The notes: generated by a model from the letters alone, not told the origin. Counted from the first letter of the stretch, positions 15,676 through 24,544 are shown. The stretch: 42,955 nt of DNA from an uncultured Spirochaetales bacterium (GCA_934247875.1 CAKQJZ010000009.1:1-42955); one strand, 5' to 3'. Numbers and translations are program-made.

Positions 15676-16632
15676 TCAGTTATAGCGCAAGTGAAGCGTC
15701 AAAGCAAAGTGATCTGAGTAGCCCTTTCTTGTCTTGATATCAAATCTAAGGGGGAAACCTGAAGTGTCTTTAGCTTCAAACGGAGCAACGATCCTGCAGC
15801 CTTCATACTCAATGCCTTTGTTATCAAAAGCTTCACGAGAGATGAGCACATTATCTAAGAAAGACCACTTGCCTCCATAGAAATATGTTCCTTCGCCATC
15901 TATCTCTCCTGGAGATAGCATAGGAGAGAAATAGATATCTTCTTTGAAGTTGCTATCTTTAGTTGCAACAATTGCAGAATTAAGAGAGAGCTCACTCTCT
16001 TCGCTTGCAATAGCAGCTTCCCCTTCTCTTATATCCATATTGAAGTCTCCTAAGACAACAGAGACTTTGCCTTTATTGGACTTTAGGAGTGTTGCTAATA
16101 GAGAAAAGAGCTCATAGCGCAAAGCTTCATTCTCAGCTTTTAGCCTGCTTGGAGCATGTAGCGTAAAGAGTGATAGCTCTTCGCCTCCAAAAGAGAACAG
16201 AAGTTCCAGAATCGGACGAGAGCACTCTGTGCTATGGATGCGCATCTCAACAGGTGGCCTCTTTGAGATATAGCCAACAGAGAAGACATCGCGAGATGAG
16301 GCAACGCCATAGTAGTGAAAGCCGTGCTTTTTCAGTCCTGCATCGAGTATGTCTTTAAGCACTGAGCTATTCTCAACTTCTTGAAAGACTATCACATCAC
16401 TTGATGAGAAGTGCCTGCTCAAATACTTGCTCATCAGCTTGACTCTCTCTTTGTAGACATCATATGTGTATCCTTCTGAGAGCCTGAATGGTGAGTACTC
16501 AATGCCAGAGTCATAGCCATCAAAGAACAAGTACATATTGTATGTTGAAACAACAAACTCATTTTGCTGTGCTTTGTCTTGGCATGAGAGCAGAAGCAGA
16601 GCACAAAGCACAAGTAATAATATTTTCTTCAT
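15676..16632 (-). CDS. Endonuclease/exonuclease/phosphatase-family lipoprotein
   Basis: A 318-residue predicted lipoprotein (signal MKKILLLVLCALLLLSC) with an EEP-superfamily domain. Motifs in order are VSTYNMYLF (metal-binding Asn), IVFQEVEN (metal-binding Glu), LFTLHAPSR (catalytic His), VVLGDFNMD (Asp and Asn), a DNVLIS strand, and GYSDHFALTL (catalytic Asp-His). The catalytic set is complete. The substrate could be nucleic acid, a phosphoinositide-like lipid or another phosphoester; the sequence does not decide. The lipid anchor puts it on a membrane surface outside the cytoplasm. A GATATA -10 sits 5 nt before its ATG. Confidence 0.88.
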   Translation of the reverse strand: MKKILLLVLCALLLLSCQDKAQQNEFVVSTYNMYLFFDGYDSGIEYSPFRLSEGYTYDVYKERVKLMSKYLSRHFSSSDVIVFQEVENSSVLKDILDAGLKKHGFHYYGVASSRDVFSVGYISKRPPVEMRIHSTECSRPILELLFSFGGEELSLFTLHAPSRLKAENEALRYELFSLLATLLKSNKGKVSVVLGDFNMDIREGEAAIASEESELSLNSAIVATKDSNFKEDIYFSPMLSPGEIDGEGTYFYGGKWSFLDNVLISREAFDNKGIEYEGCRIVAPFEAKDTSGFPLRFDIKTRKGYSDHFALTLHLRYN

Positions 16633-16637
16633 ACTTA

Positions 16638-16666
16638 TATATCGTGAAGAAAACTAAAAATGACTA
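16638..16666 (-). promoter_or_regulatory. Promoter ending 5 nt before ATG 16632 (leaderless)
   Basis: Minus-strand TAGTCA (16666-16661), a 17-bp spacer and GATATA (16643-16638) are followed by TAAGT and ATG. The -35 matches 4/6. No SD is present. A shifted -10 (TATATA) would be even closer to the ATG. Confidence 0.45.
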
Positions 16667-16713
16667 TATAAGATGAAAAATAATGGCCTACCACATAGTG
16701 ATAGACCTGATTA

Positions 16714-17295
16714 TCATATTTCTTTGACGTTTTTGATAACGCGTCCGACTATGCCAGCCTTAATAGCCTCTTCAGCGTCTAGCCAGTTATCGCGCTCAGT
16801 TGCTTCTCTGGCTTCTTCTTTGGTAATGCCAGTAGCTTCAGCGATAAGAGAATCAAAGCGGTCTCTTAATCTCTCCATCTCTTCAGCTTCGATATCTATC
16901 TGGATAGATGTCATATATGGAGAGTCTTCACTAGCTTGAAGCAGTGGCTGATGAATAAGGTATCTAGTATTGGGAAGAGAGAGCCTTCTCTCTCTTGGAA
17001 CTGCTAAATACAATAGCGCAGCAGCAGATGCAACAAGGCCTGTGCCAATGATTGTCACTGGGCTTTTAACATACTGGAGCACATCATAGAATGCAAGTCC
17101 TGAGTATGCATCGCCACCAGGGGAGTTTACATATATTGTGATAGGATCTGATGACTCGCTATCCATAGCGATTATCTGCTTGAAAAACGCAGAATAGCTT
17201 GCCTTTGAAATCTCTTCTGCAATTACGATTATTCTGTTTTTATAGAGCTTATCTGTGAGAGCTGCTTCACTCTCTTTATTCTTTAGTTCGTCCAT
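16714..17295 (-). CDS. clpP: ClpP-family serine protease
   Basis: A 193-residue ClpP proteolytic subunit; it forms a barrel and degrades proteins fed by a Clp ATPase in the cytoplasm. The catalytic Ser is in GLVASAAALLYLA (about residue 91), His in YLIHQPLL (about 115), and Asp in TERDNWLDAEEA near residue 165. IYVNSPGGDAYSGLAFYDVL is the usual substrate-binding strand. The sequence is divergent from the main housekeeping ClpP (for example VASAAA for AASMGA), so it could be a second paralogue, as is common in spirochaetes. No Clp ATPase gene adjoins. It diverges from era. Confidence 0.9.
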   Translation of the reverse strand: MDELKNKESEAALTDKLYKNRIIVIAEEISKASYSAFFKQIIAMDSESSDPITIYVNSPGGDAYSGLAFYDVLQYVKSPVTIIGTGLVASAAALLYLAVPRERRLSLPNTRYLIHQPLLQASEDSPYMTSIQIDIEAEEMERLRDRFDSLIAEATGITKEEAREATERDNWLDAEEAIKAGIVGRVIKNVKEI

Positions 17296-17301
17296 TCCTT
17301 A

Positions 17302-17330
17302 AATATATCTAAAAAAAATCACTTTGGAAA
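17302..17330 (-). promoter_or_regulatory. clpP promoter ending 6 nt before ATG (leaderless)
   Basis: Minus-strand TTTCCA (17330-17325), a 17-bp spacer and TATATT (17307-17302) are followed by TAAGGA and then ATG. AAGGA touches the ATG with no spacing, too close for a normal SD. Its -35 lies 2 bp from that of era. Confidence 0.6.
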
Positions 17331-17332
17331 CA

Positions 17333-17362
17333 CTTACACACTCTTCATCTCTTCGCTATACT
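17333..17362 (+). promoter_or_regulatory. era promoter ending 6 nt before ATG (leaderless)
   Basis: CTTACA (17333-17338), an 18-bp spacer and TATACT (17357-17362) are followed by AAGCCC and ATG 17369. No SD is visible. The predicted transcription start is at or beside the start codon. Confidence 0.6.
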
Positions 17363-17368
17363 AAGCCC

Positions 17369-18253
17369 ATGAAAGTTGCAACAGTATCTGTAATCGGTCG
17401 TCCATCTGCTGGTAAATCCACTCTAGTCAATACAATATGTGAGATGAAAGTATCAATCACAAGCCCTACTCCTCAGACAACAAGAAATAAGATCAGAGGC
17501 ATATATACAGACTCAAGAGGCCAGCTCGTATTCACAGACACTCCAGGTTTCCACTTAGAAAACAGAGAAATCAACAAGCGAATGCAGGATGTAACAATCT
17601 CAGCTCTCCAGGATAGCGATATCATACTGTATCTGCTTGATGGGACAAGAGGTGCAAAAAAAGAAGAAGAGACTCTTGCAGATATGATAAAGAACTCAAA
17701 AGTTCCTGTAGTTGCAGCAATCAACAAGAGCGATATCTTAACAGAAAACAACATAAGCGACGCACGCTTCTTCTTGAAAGAGAATCTTCCCGACTCTCCT
17801 GTTGTTGAGATCTCAGCTAAAGATGACAAAGGCGTAGATGAGCTGTTGATTGAGATCTTCAAGCTTGCAAAAGAAGGTGAGCTTCTCTATGGAGAGAATG
17901 AATACACAGACCAGGATCTTGAATTCAGACTATCTGAAATAATCAGAGAGAAGACTATTACTGGACTAGTTGAGGAAATGCCTCATGTAATCTTCGTTGA
18001 GATTTCAGATATGGAATACAGAGAAGAAGATAAAGAAGTCTGGATCAGAGCATTCATCAATGTTGAGAGAGAAGGTCAGAAAGGCATCATAGTCGGAAAA
18101 GGCGGAGAGAATATAAAGCGCATCAGAGTTGAATCTCAGAAAGAGATGAAGAGGATTTTCCCTGGCTCTAGAGTGCATTTGGATCTGCGTGTTAAGAGCC
18201 AGGATAAATGGAGAACCAACTCTATAATCCTTGATAAAGTATTCAGAGAATAG
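17369..18253 (+). CDS. era: GTPase Era
   Basis: A 294-residue ribosome-assembly GTPase that binds 16S rRNA. G motifs are visible: GRPSAGKST (G1, about residues 9-17), TPTPQTTRN (G2), DTPGF (G3), NKSD (G4) and ISAKD (G5). The C-terminal KH domain has the GKGGENIKRI loop followed by FPGSRVHLDLRVK. Length is typical. I start at ATG 17369 because translation from the TTG at 17324 would run through the promoter elements. Monocistronic, divergent from clpP and convergent with the ABC exporter genes, 2 nt apart. Confidence 0.96.
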   Translation: MKVATVSVIGRPSAGKSTLVNTICEMKVSITSPTPQTTRNKIRGIYTDSRGQLVFTDTPGFHLENREINKRMQDVTISALQDSDIILYLLDGTRGAKKEEETLADMIKNSKVPVVAAINKSDILTENNISDARFFLKENLPDSPVVEISAKDDKGVDELLIEIFKLAKEGELLYGENEYTDQDLEFRLSEIIREKTITGLVEEMPHVIFVEISDMEYREEDKEVWIRAFINVEREGQKGIIVGKGGENIKRIRVESQKEMKRIFPGSRVHLDLRVKSQDKWRTNSIILDKVFRE

Positions 18254-18255
18254 CT

Positions 18256-19977
18256 TTAAGCGAATTGCGAGTTGTATAGCTCTGCATAGAAGCCATGATT
18301 ATTAAGAAGTGTCTCATGGTCTCCTATTTCAAGTATATGGCCATCTTTCATTACTATAATCGCATCAGAGGACTTGATAGTTGAAAGCCTATGAGCAACT
18401 ACGAAGCTTGTGTGGCCTTTCATAAGAGCCTGGAATGCTTCTTGTATGAAAAGCTCTGTACGTGTATCGATTGAAGATGTAGCTTCATCGAGTATGAGGA
18501 TATCTGGGGCAGCGACTATTACGCGCGCAATGCATAGAAGCTGCTTCTGCCCTGCAGATATATCTTCACTCTCATCATCTATCATCTCATCATATCCATG
18601 AGGAAGAGATTCAATGAAACCATCAATATGGCATATTCTTGCTGCGCGTCTGATCTCTTCATCTGTAGCATCAGGCTTTGCGTATGCAATGTTATCTCTG
18701 ATAGTGCCACGCTTCAGCCAAGTCTCCTGAAGTACCATGCCATAGCTCTTTCTGAGGCTTTCACGTGTTATATCTCTAATATCATTGCCATCGACTCCAA
18801 TAGAGCCCTTATCAACATCATAGAATCTCATCAGGAGATTTATGACTGTTGTCTTTCCGCACCCTGTTGGGCCTACAAGTGCAACACGCATTCCGCTTTT
18901 GACGCTGATAGAGAAGTCTTCGATCAAGCGCTTATCTTTCTCATATGAGAAATCTACATGAGAAATTTCGACATTGCCTTTGACATCCTCTAGTCTCTTG
19001 CTCTTCTCTTTGACTTCCTCTTTCTCATCAATCAGCGCAAATAGACGCTCAGCTGATGCTATTGCATTCTGAAGCTCTGTAAGCACACCTGTAATCTCAT
19101 TGAATGGCTTTGTGTAGCTTGATGCATATGAGAGGATTGAGAATAAGCTTCCGACCGATATATATCCCATAAGAGAGAACAGACCGCCAGAGAGTGCAAC
19201 ACCTGTATATACAACACTGTTTACGAATCTTGTTACAGGATTTACAAGAGATGAGTAGAAAACAGCAAATAGCGAGTAATGAGCCCACTCGTTATCGAGC
19301 TTCTCAAAGTGCTCTGAAGTCTTCTCTTCTCTATTGAAAAGCTCTACAACACCAGATCCTGTAATCATCTCATCTATATATGCACTTTGCTCTCCTCGTG
19401 CTGCGCTTTGCTTATGAAACAGAGAATAGCTGCGCTTAGCAATGAATGATGCAGTGAAAAGCGAGATAGGAGTTACCAAGAGAACTACTAGTGCAACTAC
19501 ATAGTTGATTGAAAATAGACATATAAGAGTTCCGATTATAGTAAGGACGCCTGTAAATAGCTGAGAAAAGCCTAGAAGAAGCCCATCTGTAATCTGATCG
19601 GCATCTGATATTACTCTTGATACGATATCGCCCTGAGGGTGTGAATCGATATATGAGAGCGGAAGGTGCTGAATATGGAAAAACACTTCTTCTCTTATGT
19701 CTCGAGAAATTGAATAGACAAGCTTATTGTTTGAAGCTGCCAGCAGATACTGAAATAGAGCTGTCAGCGCTGCAATTGCTATCAAGATAGCTAAAAGCTT
19801 GAAAAAGAGAGCAGTATCCAGTGCCGCAAGCGCATCTACAGCCTCTCCTACAAGCATTGGGAAGAAAAGTGTAGACAGTACTGCCATAAGTGCAGATATA
19901 AGCGAAAGAGCCAAAAACAATCTATAAGGCTTAATATATCCAAGAAGGCGCTTAAGAACTGTGCGTTTTTTACTCAT
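18256..19977 (-). CDS. ABC exporter half-transporter, consensus ATP site subunit
   Basis: A 573-residue half-transporter: six-helix exporter membrane domain (residues 1-320) plus ATPase. Walker A is GPTGCGKTTV, the signature is ISAGQKQLL (degenerate at the first position), Walker B is ILILDEATSS with the catalytic Glu, and the switch is AHRLSTI. It pairs with the gene 7 bp upstream in overlap (19970-19977), whose own ATP site is degenerate, the pattern of heterodimeric exporters such as TM287/288. Its intact Walker B and His build the active site, completed by the partner's LSGGQ. ATG 19977 has GGAGGGG 4 nt upstream. Substrate unknown. Confidence 0.92.
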   Translation of the reverse strand: MSKKRTVLKRLLGYIKPYRLFLALSLISALMAVLSTLFFPMLVGEAVDALAALDTALFFKLLAILIAIAALTALFQYLLAASNNKLVYSISRDIREEVFFHIQHLPLSYIDSHPQGDIVSRVISDADQITDGLLLGFSQLFTGVLTIIGTLICLFSINYVVALVVLLVTPISLFTASFIAKRSYSLFHKQSAARGEQSAYIDEMITGSGVVELFNREEKTSEHFEKLDNEWAHYSLFAVFYSSLVNPVTRFVNSVVYTGVALSGGLFSLMGYISVGSLFSILSYASSYTKPFNEITGVLTELQNAIASAERLFALIDEKEEVKEKSKRLEDVKGNVEISHVDFSYEKDKRLIEDFSISVKSGMRVALVGPTGCGKTTVINLLMRFYDVDKGSIGVDGNDIRDITRESLRKSYGMVLQETWLKRGTIRDNIAYAKPDATDEEIRRAARICHIDGFIESLPHGYDEMIDDESEDISAGQKQLLCIARVIVAAPDILILDEATSSIDTRTELFIQEAFQALMKGHTSFVVAHRLSTIKSSDAIIVMKDGHILEIGDHETLLNNHGFYAELYNSQFA

Positions 19978-21703
19978 CGTTCCCCTCCCTTGAACCAAAT
20001 TGAGAGTTGTAGATCTCCTTATAGACCTGACAGCGCTCAAGAAGCACTTCATGAGGTGCAATATCTACTAGCACGCCTTTATCTAAGACTGCGATTCTAT
20101 CCATCTTCAGAAGAGAGCTTGTTCTTTGAGAGACAACGATAAGAGTCTTATCGAGCTTCTTTATGTTCTCTCTGAGCTTTGACTCTGTCTTATAATCAAG
20201 AGCAGATGCACTATCGTCCAAGATTATGATTGATGCACTCTCTTTCAGAAGAGCACGTGCAATGCTCAAGCGCTGACGCTGACCACCAGATAGATTCTTG
20301 CCTCTGGCTTCAACCATGAAATCAAGAAAACCCTCTTTTTTCTCTACAAACTCAAACGCTTCAGCTCGCTTCAGTGCTGTTATAATCTCTTCATCTGTCG
20401 CGCTATCATTACCCCATTTGAGGTTATCTCTGATAGTGCCTTTGAATAGCATAGCTTTCTGAGGTACTACAGCAATCTCAGAGCGCAGTGCCTTGATATC
20501 CCACTCTTTTACAGGAACGCCAAGGACAGAGACAGTGCCGCTAGATGCTTCATATACACGAGGAAGAAGATTTATAAGACTTGTCTTACCTGAGCCTGTG
20601 CCACCGATAACACCAAGCTTCTCACCCTTCTTAACAGAGAAATCGATATCTGAAAGTGAAGGCCTTCCTTCTCCTGTGTAGCTTAAGAATACATGATCAA
20701 ATGAGTAAGCAACTTCGCTGTTCTTATCTCCTATTTTAGGATTATCACACTCTTTGATTGATGGTGAGATATCAAAAACAGCCTGTATGCGCTCACCTGC
20801 AGCGAGTGCACGTGTGATTGTTATAATCAGATTCGCAAGCTTGACTAGCTCAACAAGAATCTGATTCATATAGTTTACAAGTGCGATTATAGAACCAGTT
20901 GCAATAAGATTCAGCTTAAAGCGTCCATATGAGAAGTAGACTATGACAACTACAGCTAAGTTGATGATTATATATGTAATAGGATTCAATAAAGCAGATA
21001 TGCGCCCAGATGAGAGCTGCATATCATATAGATCATCGAGAGCTTCTCTATACTCTTTCTTCTCATCTTCTTCTTTGCAGAATGCTCTGATTACTCTCAC
21101 GCCAGAAAGATTCTCTCTGGTCTTTCCTGTAATCCTATCAAGGCCCCGCTGTACTTTTTTATACATCGGAACTGTATAGCGCATTATGAAGAATACTATT
21201 ACTGATAATAGCGGGATGATTATTACGAAAATCCAGGCAAGTGTGCTATCGACAGTGAATGCCATTACAGCTGCACCTAAGACAACAAATGGAGAGCGCA
21301 GGAACAAGCGCAAGAACATATTGATTCCATTCTGCACTAGCTGCGAGTCGCTTGTAAGGCGCGTCATAAGCGTTGAAGTGCCAAGCTTATCTCTATCGAT
21401 TGCGCTTAAGCTCTCTATGTGGCTAAATAGCGCATTCTTCATCTTAAGCGCAAAGCCAGTTGCAGCTTTAGCTGAGAAGAACTGAGCTGTGACAGATGCA
21501 AGAAGGCCTAATAGACCTAATCCAATCATCAGAAGTGCCATATTTATGATATGGCCTTTATCTCCATTCTGGATTCCAACATTGATCAAAGAGGCGACAC
21601 AAAGCGGAACGAATAATTCCAGGACAGCCTCTGTTAATTTAAAAAGAGGCGCAAAAAAGGCCTCTTTCTTATAGCCATTGATAAATCTAAGCAGTTTTCT
21701 CAT
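19970..21703 (-). CDS. ABC exporter half-transporter, degenerate ATP site subunit
   Basis: A 577-residue half-transporter with the same domain order as its partner. Walker A is GGTGSGKTSL and the signature is a perfect LSGGQRQRLSIARALL. Walker B reads IIILDDSASAL, with Asp where the catalytic Glu normally is, and the switch reads VSQRTSSL, with Gln for His. This predicts a non-hydrolytic ATP site, the known asymmetry of heterodimeric exporters. It starts with ATGA overlap on the reductase gene upstream and overlaps the second half-transporter downstream, so all three are one transcript. Such pairs export drugs, peptides or lipids; which one is unknown. Confidence 0.92.
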   Translation of the reverse strand: MRKLLRFINGYKKEAFFAPLFKLTEAVLELFVPLCVASLINVGIQNGDKGHIINMALLMIGLGLLGLLASVTAQFFSAKAATGFALKMKNALFSHIESLSAIDRDKLGTSTLMTRLTSDSQLVQNGINMFLRLFLRSPFVVLGAAVMAFTVDSTLAWIFVIIIPLLSVIVFFIMRYTVPMYKKVQRGLDRITGKTRENLSGVRVIRAFCKEEDEKKEYREALDDLYDMQLSSGRISALLNPITYIIINLAVVVIVYFSYGRFKLNLIATGSIIALVNYMNQILVELVKLANLIITITRALAAGERIQAVFDISPSIKECDNPKIGDKNSEVAYSFDHVFLSYTGEGRPSLSDIDFSVKKGEKLGVIGGTGSGKTSLINLLPRVYEASSGTVSVLGVPVKEWDIKALRSEIAVVPQKAMLFKGTIRDNLKWGNDSATDEEIITALKRAEAFEFVEKKEGFLDFMVEARGKNLSGGQRQRLSIARALLKESASIIILDDSASALDYKTESKLRENIKKLDKTLIVVSQRTSSLLKMDRIAVLDKGVLVDIAPHEVLLERCQVYKEIYNSQFGSREGNDE

Positions 21704-22254
21704 CTTATGAAATTTGTTCTGATTCGCTCTTCTTTCTCATAAAGCGGAAGTGAAGCCTTTTCAAAGGACTTGATAACATATGCAAGGTTATCGCCTAAAA
21801 TACGCATAGTCTGCATGCCTTCTTTGTCTTCTTTTACCTCATCAGGCGTATTTCCATGAACCTGATTCCAATAGATAGAAGATACTACGACCATCTCTGA
21901 GATTGTGAAGTACTTATTGATCTGGTCAAATGTTGAGCTTGCTCCACCTCTTCTGCATGATACTACAGCAGCAGCTGGTTTCAGTCTTACTTTTCCTGAG
22001 ACTTTCTGGAAAAGATCATCTAAGAACTGAGCACATAGACCAGAGCAAGATGCATAATAAACAGGAGAGCCTACAACAAGAGCTTCACTCTCAATTACTT
22101 TTGAAGCAATTTCAGAAATCTTCTCTTTGTCTGTTGTTGCCTGGATAATCTCACTCTCAATTCCACGCTTTTTCAAGCTGGATGCGACTTCAAGAAGAGC
22201 TGTATAAGTACAGCCCTTCTCTCTTGGAGAACCATTTATAAGAATAACGCTCAT
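21700..22254 (-). CDS. Flavodoxin-type NAD(P)H:FMN reductase-like protein
   Basis: A 184-residue flavodoxin-fold protein. The FMN phosphate loop is INGSPREKGCTYTAL (about residues 5-20), followed by VVGSPVYYASCSGLCAQFLDD, the second flavin-contact motif, at about residues 60-80. It ends in a helical region. Homologues are NADPH-dependent FMN reductases or multimeric flavodoxin (WrbA-like) oxidoreductases; substrate unknown. ATG 22254 has GGAGG 6 nt upstream. The gene heads the operon with the ABC exporter pair, with which it overlaps by 4 nt; the link may be incidental. Confidence 0.88.
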   Translation of the reverse strand: MSVILINGSPREKGCTYTALLEVASSLKKRGIESEIIQATTDKEKISEIASKVIESEALVVGSPVYYASCSGLCAQFLDDLFQKVSGKVRLKPAAAVVSCRRGGASSTFDQINKYFTISEMVVVSSIYWNQVHGNTPDEVKEDKEGMQTMRILGDNLAYVIKSFEKASLPLYEKEERIRTNFIR

Positions 22255-22267
22255 GCAGCGCCTCCTA

Positions 22268-23845
22268 TCAGTAGCGGCTCAGGATTGGAAGAATCTTCTC
22301 GCTGCCACATGCTTTTAAGAATGAAGCGAGCTTTGGTCCTTTCTCCTTGCCAATCAAAGCAAGATAAACAGCACGGAAGAAATCAGCGCTCTCTAAGCCA
22401 TTGTCGCCAGCAGCTTTGTAGATATATTCGCTGAACTCTTTCTCTGAAAGTGTATCGAGGTACTTTCCAACATATTCACTAAGTGCCTTGATAGCATTTC
22501 TCTCATTGTCATTGAGCTCTACCATCTCACTTGAGAGAGAGAACTTGAAATCTTCAGGTGCATACATCTCAAGCCAGTTCTTAGCACACTTAAGTCTGAC
22601 TTTGAGTCTCTCTTTCTGGCTTTCTGTTGCATCGCTAAAGCGCTCCATTACGCTATCGATATCATTTGAATAGATCTGCAAGTAGTTGCAAAGATGGCGG
22701 AATGGAATCTGGTAGCCAGCCTCTGTTGGGATATTCTTATCATCAACCTGAGACAGCTCATAGATTCTCTTCTCTTTAGCAAGTCTCTTCTCATTTACAG
22801 GAAGAAGACCGAAGTAGATTCTCTCGCAGTTATCATAGTCTTCATAGATCTTGAGAACATCCAAATCAAATGAGATAGCGAATTCACTCTGTGGTCTTGT
22901 TCCTACAAAGAGGTAACGAACAATCTCTGGAGGATATACAGCAAGAACATCATATAGATCTGCTACTTCACCACCTGATGATGAGATCTTGCCTCCCATG
23001 CCCTTAAGCTTGATGAAGTCATAGCGCATAGTAACAGGAGCTTCGCCGCCAAATACTTTTACGACGTTCTTTGAAGTATCATAAGAGCCGCCCTCTGTAA
23101 GATGGTCTTTACCACCTGGCTCGAAGTCTACACCCTCTTCTGTCCATCTCATTGGCCAGTCAATTCTCCAAGGCAGCTTAGTATTAGGAGTCTCTCTGAT
23201 ATCGATAGTCTCCTCTTTGCCACACTCATCATCACGATAAGTAATCTTCCATTCTCCATCCCAGCCAAGAACAGTAGTTGTATCTTTATCTGTGAATGAA
23301 GAGAAGACAGAGATTGGCCACCAATCTTCTGGAAGTGGCTCTGTTCTGTATTCATTCAGAATAGCTCTGATCTCATCTCTCTTCTCAAGAGCAGTTCTGA
23401 TGCCTTTAGCATATCTATTATGGCGGTAGCGATCTGCCTGATAGAGATACTCAGGGAATACTCCAACGGCCGGAAGTATATTCTCAACTGCAATTTCATT
23501 AGCTCTCGCATAGTTCTCAGCTCTGCCTGTTGTATCAGGAACCAAAGTAATAGGCTTTCTAAGGTACTCTTTCAGAAGCTCTGGGTTAGGCATGTTCTTA
23601 GGAACTTTTCTAAATACATCATAATCATCCCAAGAGTAGATGAATCTTACATCCTTGCCCTTCTCTTTCAGCGCTCTTACAACAAGCTCTACAGTGATGA
23701 TTTCTCTGAAGTTGCCAATATGAACAGTGCCTGATGGTGTAATGCCAGAAGCACATGTATATCTCTCTTTATCGCCTTTTTCGCGAATAATCTTATCGGC
23801 CATAATATCGGCCCAATGTGTACTCTGAATCTCTTTTTCGCTCAT
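22268..23845 (-). CDS. lysS: Lysyl-tRNA synthetase, class I
   Basis: A 525-residue class I LysRS, found in archaea, spirochaetes and some alphaproteobacteria. The Rossmann signature is TPSGTVHIGNFRE (HIGH equivalent, about residue 35-47). The KMSKS equivalent is KGMGGKISSSGG, near residue 276. FEPGGKDHLTEGGSYDTS and EIVRYLFVGTRPQSE are conserved stretches of the family. This is a strong marker of spirochaetal ancestry in a bacterial context. I start at ATG 23845; a TTG 36 nt upstream falls inside the -35. No SD precedes the ATG. Not cotranscribed with anything upstream. Confidence 0.96.
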   Translation of the reverse strand: MSEKEIQSTHWADIMADKIIREKGDKERYTCASGITPSGTVHIGNFREIITVELVVRALKEKGKDVRFIYSWDDYDVFRKVPKNMPNPELLKEYLRKPITLVPDTTGRAENYARANEIAVENILPAVGVFPEYLYQADRYRHNRYAKGIRTALEKRDEIRAILNEYRTEPLPEDWWPISVFSSFTDKDTTTVLGWDGEWKITYRDDECGKEETIDIRETPNTKLPWRIDWPMRWTEEGVDFEPGGKDHLTEGGSYDTSKNVVKVFGGEAPVTMRYDFIKLKGMGGKISSSGGEVADLYDVLAVYPPEIVRYLFVGTRPQSEFAISFDLDVLKIYEDYDNCERIYFGLLPVNEKRLAKEKRIYELSQVDDKNIPTEAGYQIPFRHLCNYLQIYSNDIDSVMERFSDATESQKERLKVRLKCAKNWLEMYAPEDFKFSLSSEMVELNDNERNAIKALSEYVGKYLDTLSEKEFSEYIYKAAGDNGLESADFFRAVYLALIGKEKGPKLASFLKACGSEKILPILSRY

Positions 23846-23852
23846 ACAGACG

Positions 23853-23881
23853 ATTATGCTGAATAAACACTTATAATGCAA
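23853..23881 (-). promoter_or_regulatory. lysS promoter ending 7 nt before ATG (leaderless)
   Basis: Minus-strand TTGCAT (23881-23876), a 17-bp spacer and CATAAT (23858-23853) are followed by CGTCTGT and ATG 23845. The predicted start of transcription is the first base of the start codon, and no SD exists. Confidence 0.62.
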
Positions 23882-23917
23882 GATTACATACCAATGGATT
23901 TTTTAAGCACTCATCAT

Positions 23918-23923
23918 TATAAT
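23918..23923 (+). promoter_or_regulatory. -10 box 10 nt before ATG 23934
   Basis: TATAAT at 23918-23923 with a weak -35 region. The expected 5' untranslated region is only a few nucleotides and has no SD. It is back to back with the lysS promoter. Confidence 0.45.
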
Positions 23924-23933
23924 ACCAATAGAT

Positions 23934-24542
23934 ATGAAAAAAACATTGCTCATCATGGCATTCATTCTCGCCTCAACATGCTCACTCTTTGCAGAGAGAG
24001 CTACTTGGTTCATAAGTGAAAGAGAAGATTATAAATTGAAGACAAGCGTCTTATTCAAAGACGAAGATTTAGTTGCCAGAAGCAATAACTATCCAGTTGG
24101 CTCTGTACTCAGCGTCCACTCAGAAGAGAGCGGCCATGATGTAATCATCACAGTATCTGATAAAATCTATGAGCCTCTAAATAAAGATAACCTAGAACTC
24201 AGTGCTGCAGCACTTGAAGAGCTTGGGCTTTTCAGAAAAGGCGGTGGAGAAGTAACTGTAACTATAATCAAAGAAGGCAGCGAAAAGCCTAGAAGCAGCG
24301 AAGAGAGTGGCTGGTTCAGCTACGAGACTGCGCCTTATCAGAGTGCTGATGAGTGCTATACAGCATACGCGCGACTGATCAGAAATGGTGCGAGACCTAC
24401 AATTGAACTGAGAGAAGAAGGCCTTGTGCTCTCAGTCAAGAATATCAGAGAGTATGAGAAGAGCGAGGTAGAGAAGAAGCTTGCGCTTTCTGGCATTGAT
24501 AGTGCGACTTTGATAGAAGAGGCTAATCCGTACCTGAGGTAG
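23934..24542 (+). CDS. RlpA-like double-psi beta-barrel protein, divergent
   Basis: A 202-residue exported protein (signal MKKTLLIMAFILASTCSLFA). Residues 25-110 align by eye with the RlpA barrel: ATWFISE at the opening, NYPVGSVLSVHSEESGHDVIITVSD, and LELSAAALEELGLFRKG at the end, as in LPFGTxVxVTNLxNG...VxVxDRGP...DLSxAAAxxLG. The family's catalytic His is Asn here, and DRGP reads DKIYE. RlpA cleaves peptidoglycan lacking stem peptides, so lytic activity is doubtful. The C-terminal 65 residues resemble a SPOR-like fold (SADECYTAYARLIRNGARPTIE). It is 2 nt upstream of the CrtO-type gene and likely cotranscribed. The assignment rests on pattern, not on a search. Confidence 0.65.
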   Translation: MKKTLLIMAFILASTCSLFAERATWFISEREDYKLKTSVLFKDEDLVARSNNYPVGSVLSVHSEESGHDVIITVSDKIYEPLNKDNLELSAAALEELGLFRKGGGEVTVTIIKEGSEKPRSSEESGWFSYETAPYQSADECYTAYARLIRNGARPTIELREEGLVLSVKNIREYEKSEVEKKLALSGIDSATLIEEANPYLR

Positions 24543-24544
24543 AT

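Noticed and set aside
18598..18948. Cysteine-rich plus-strand ORF of 116 codons
   Set aside because: It is the complement of the ABC ATPase region and carries no start signal.
23420..23734. Plus-strand ORF inside lysS
   Set aside because: Antisense to conserved LysRS motifs, with no SD.
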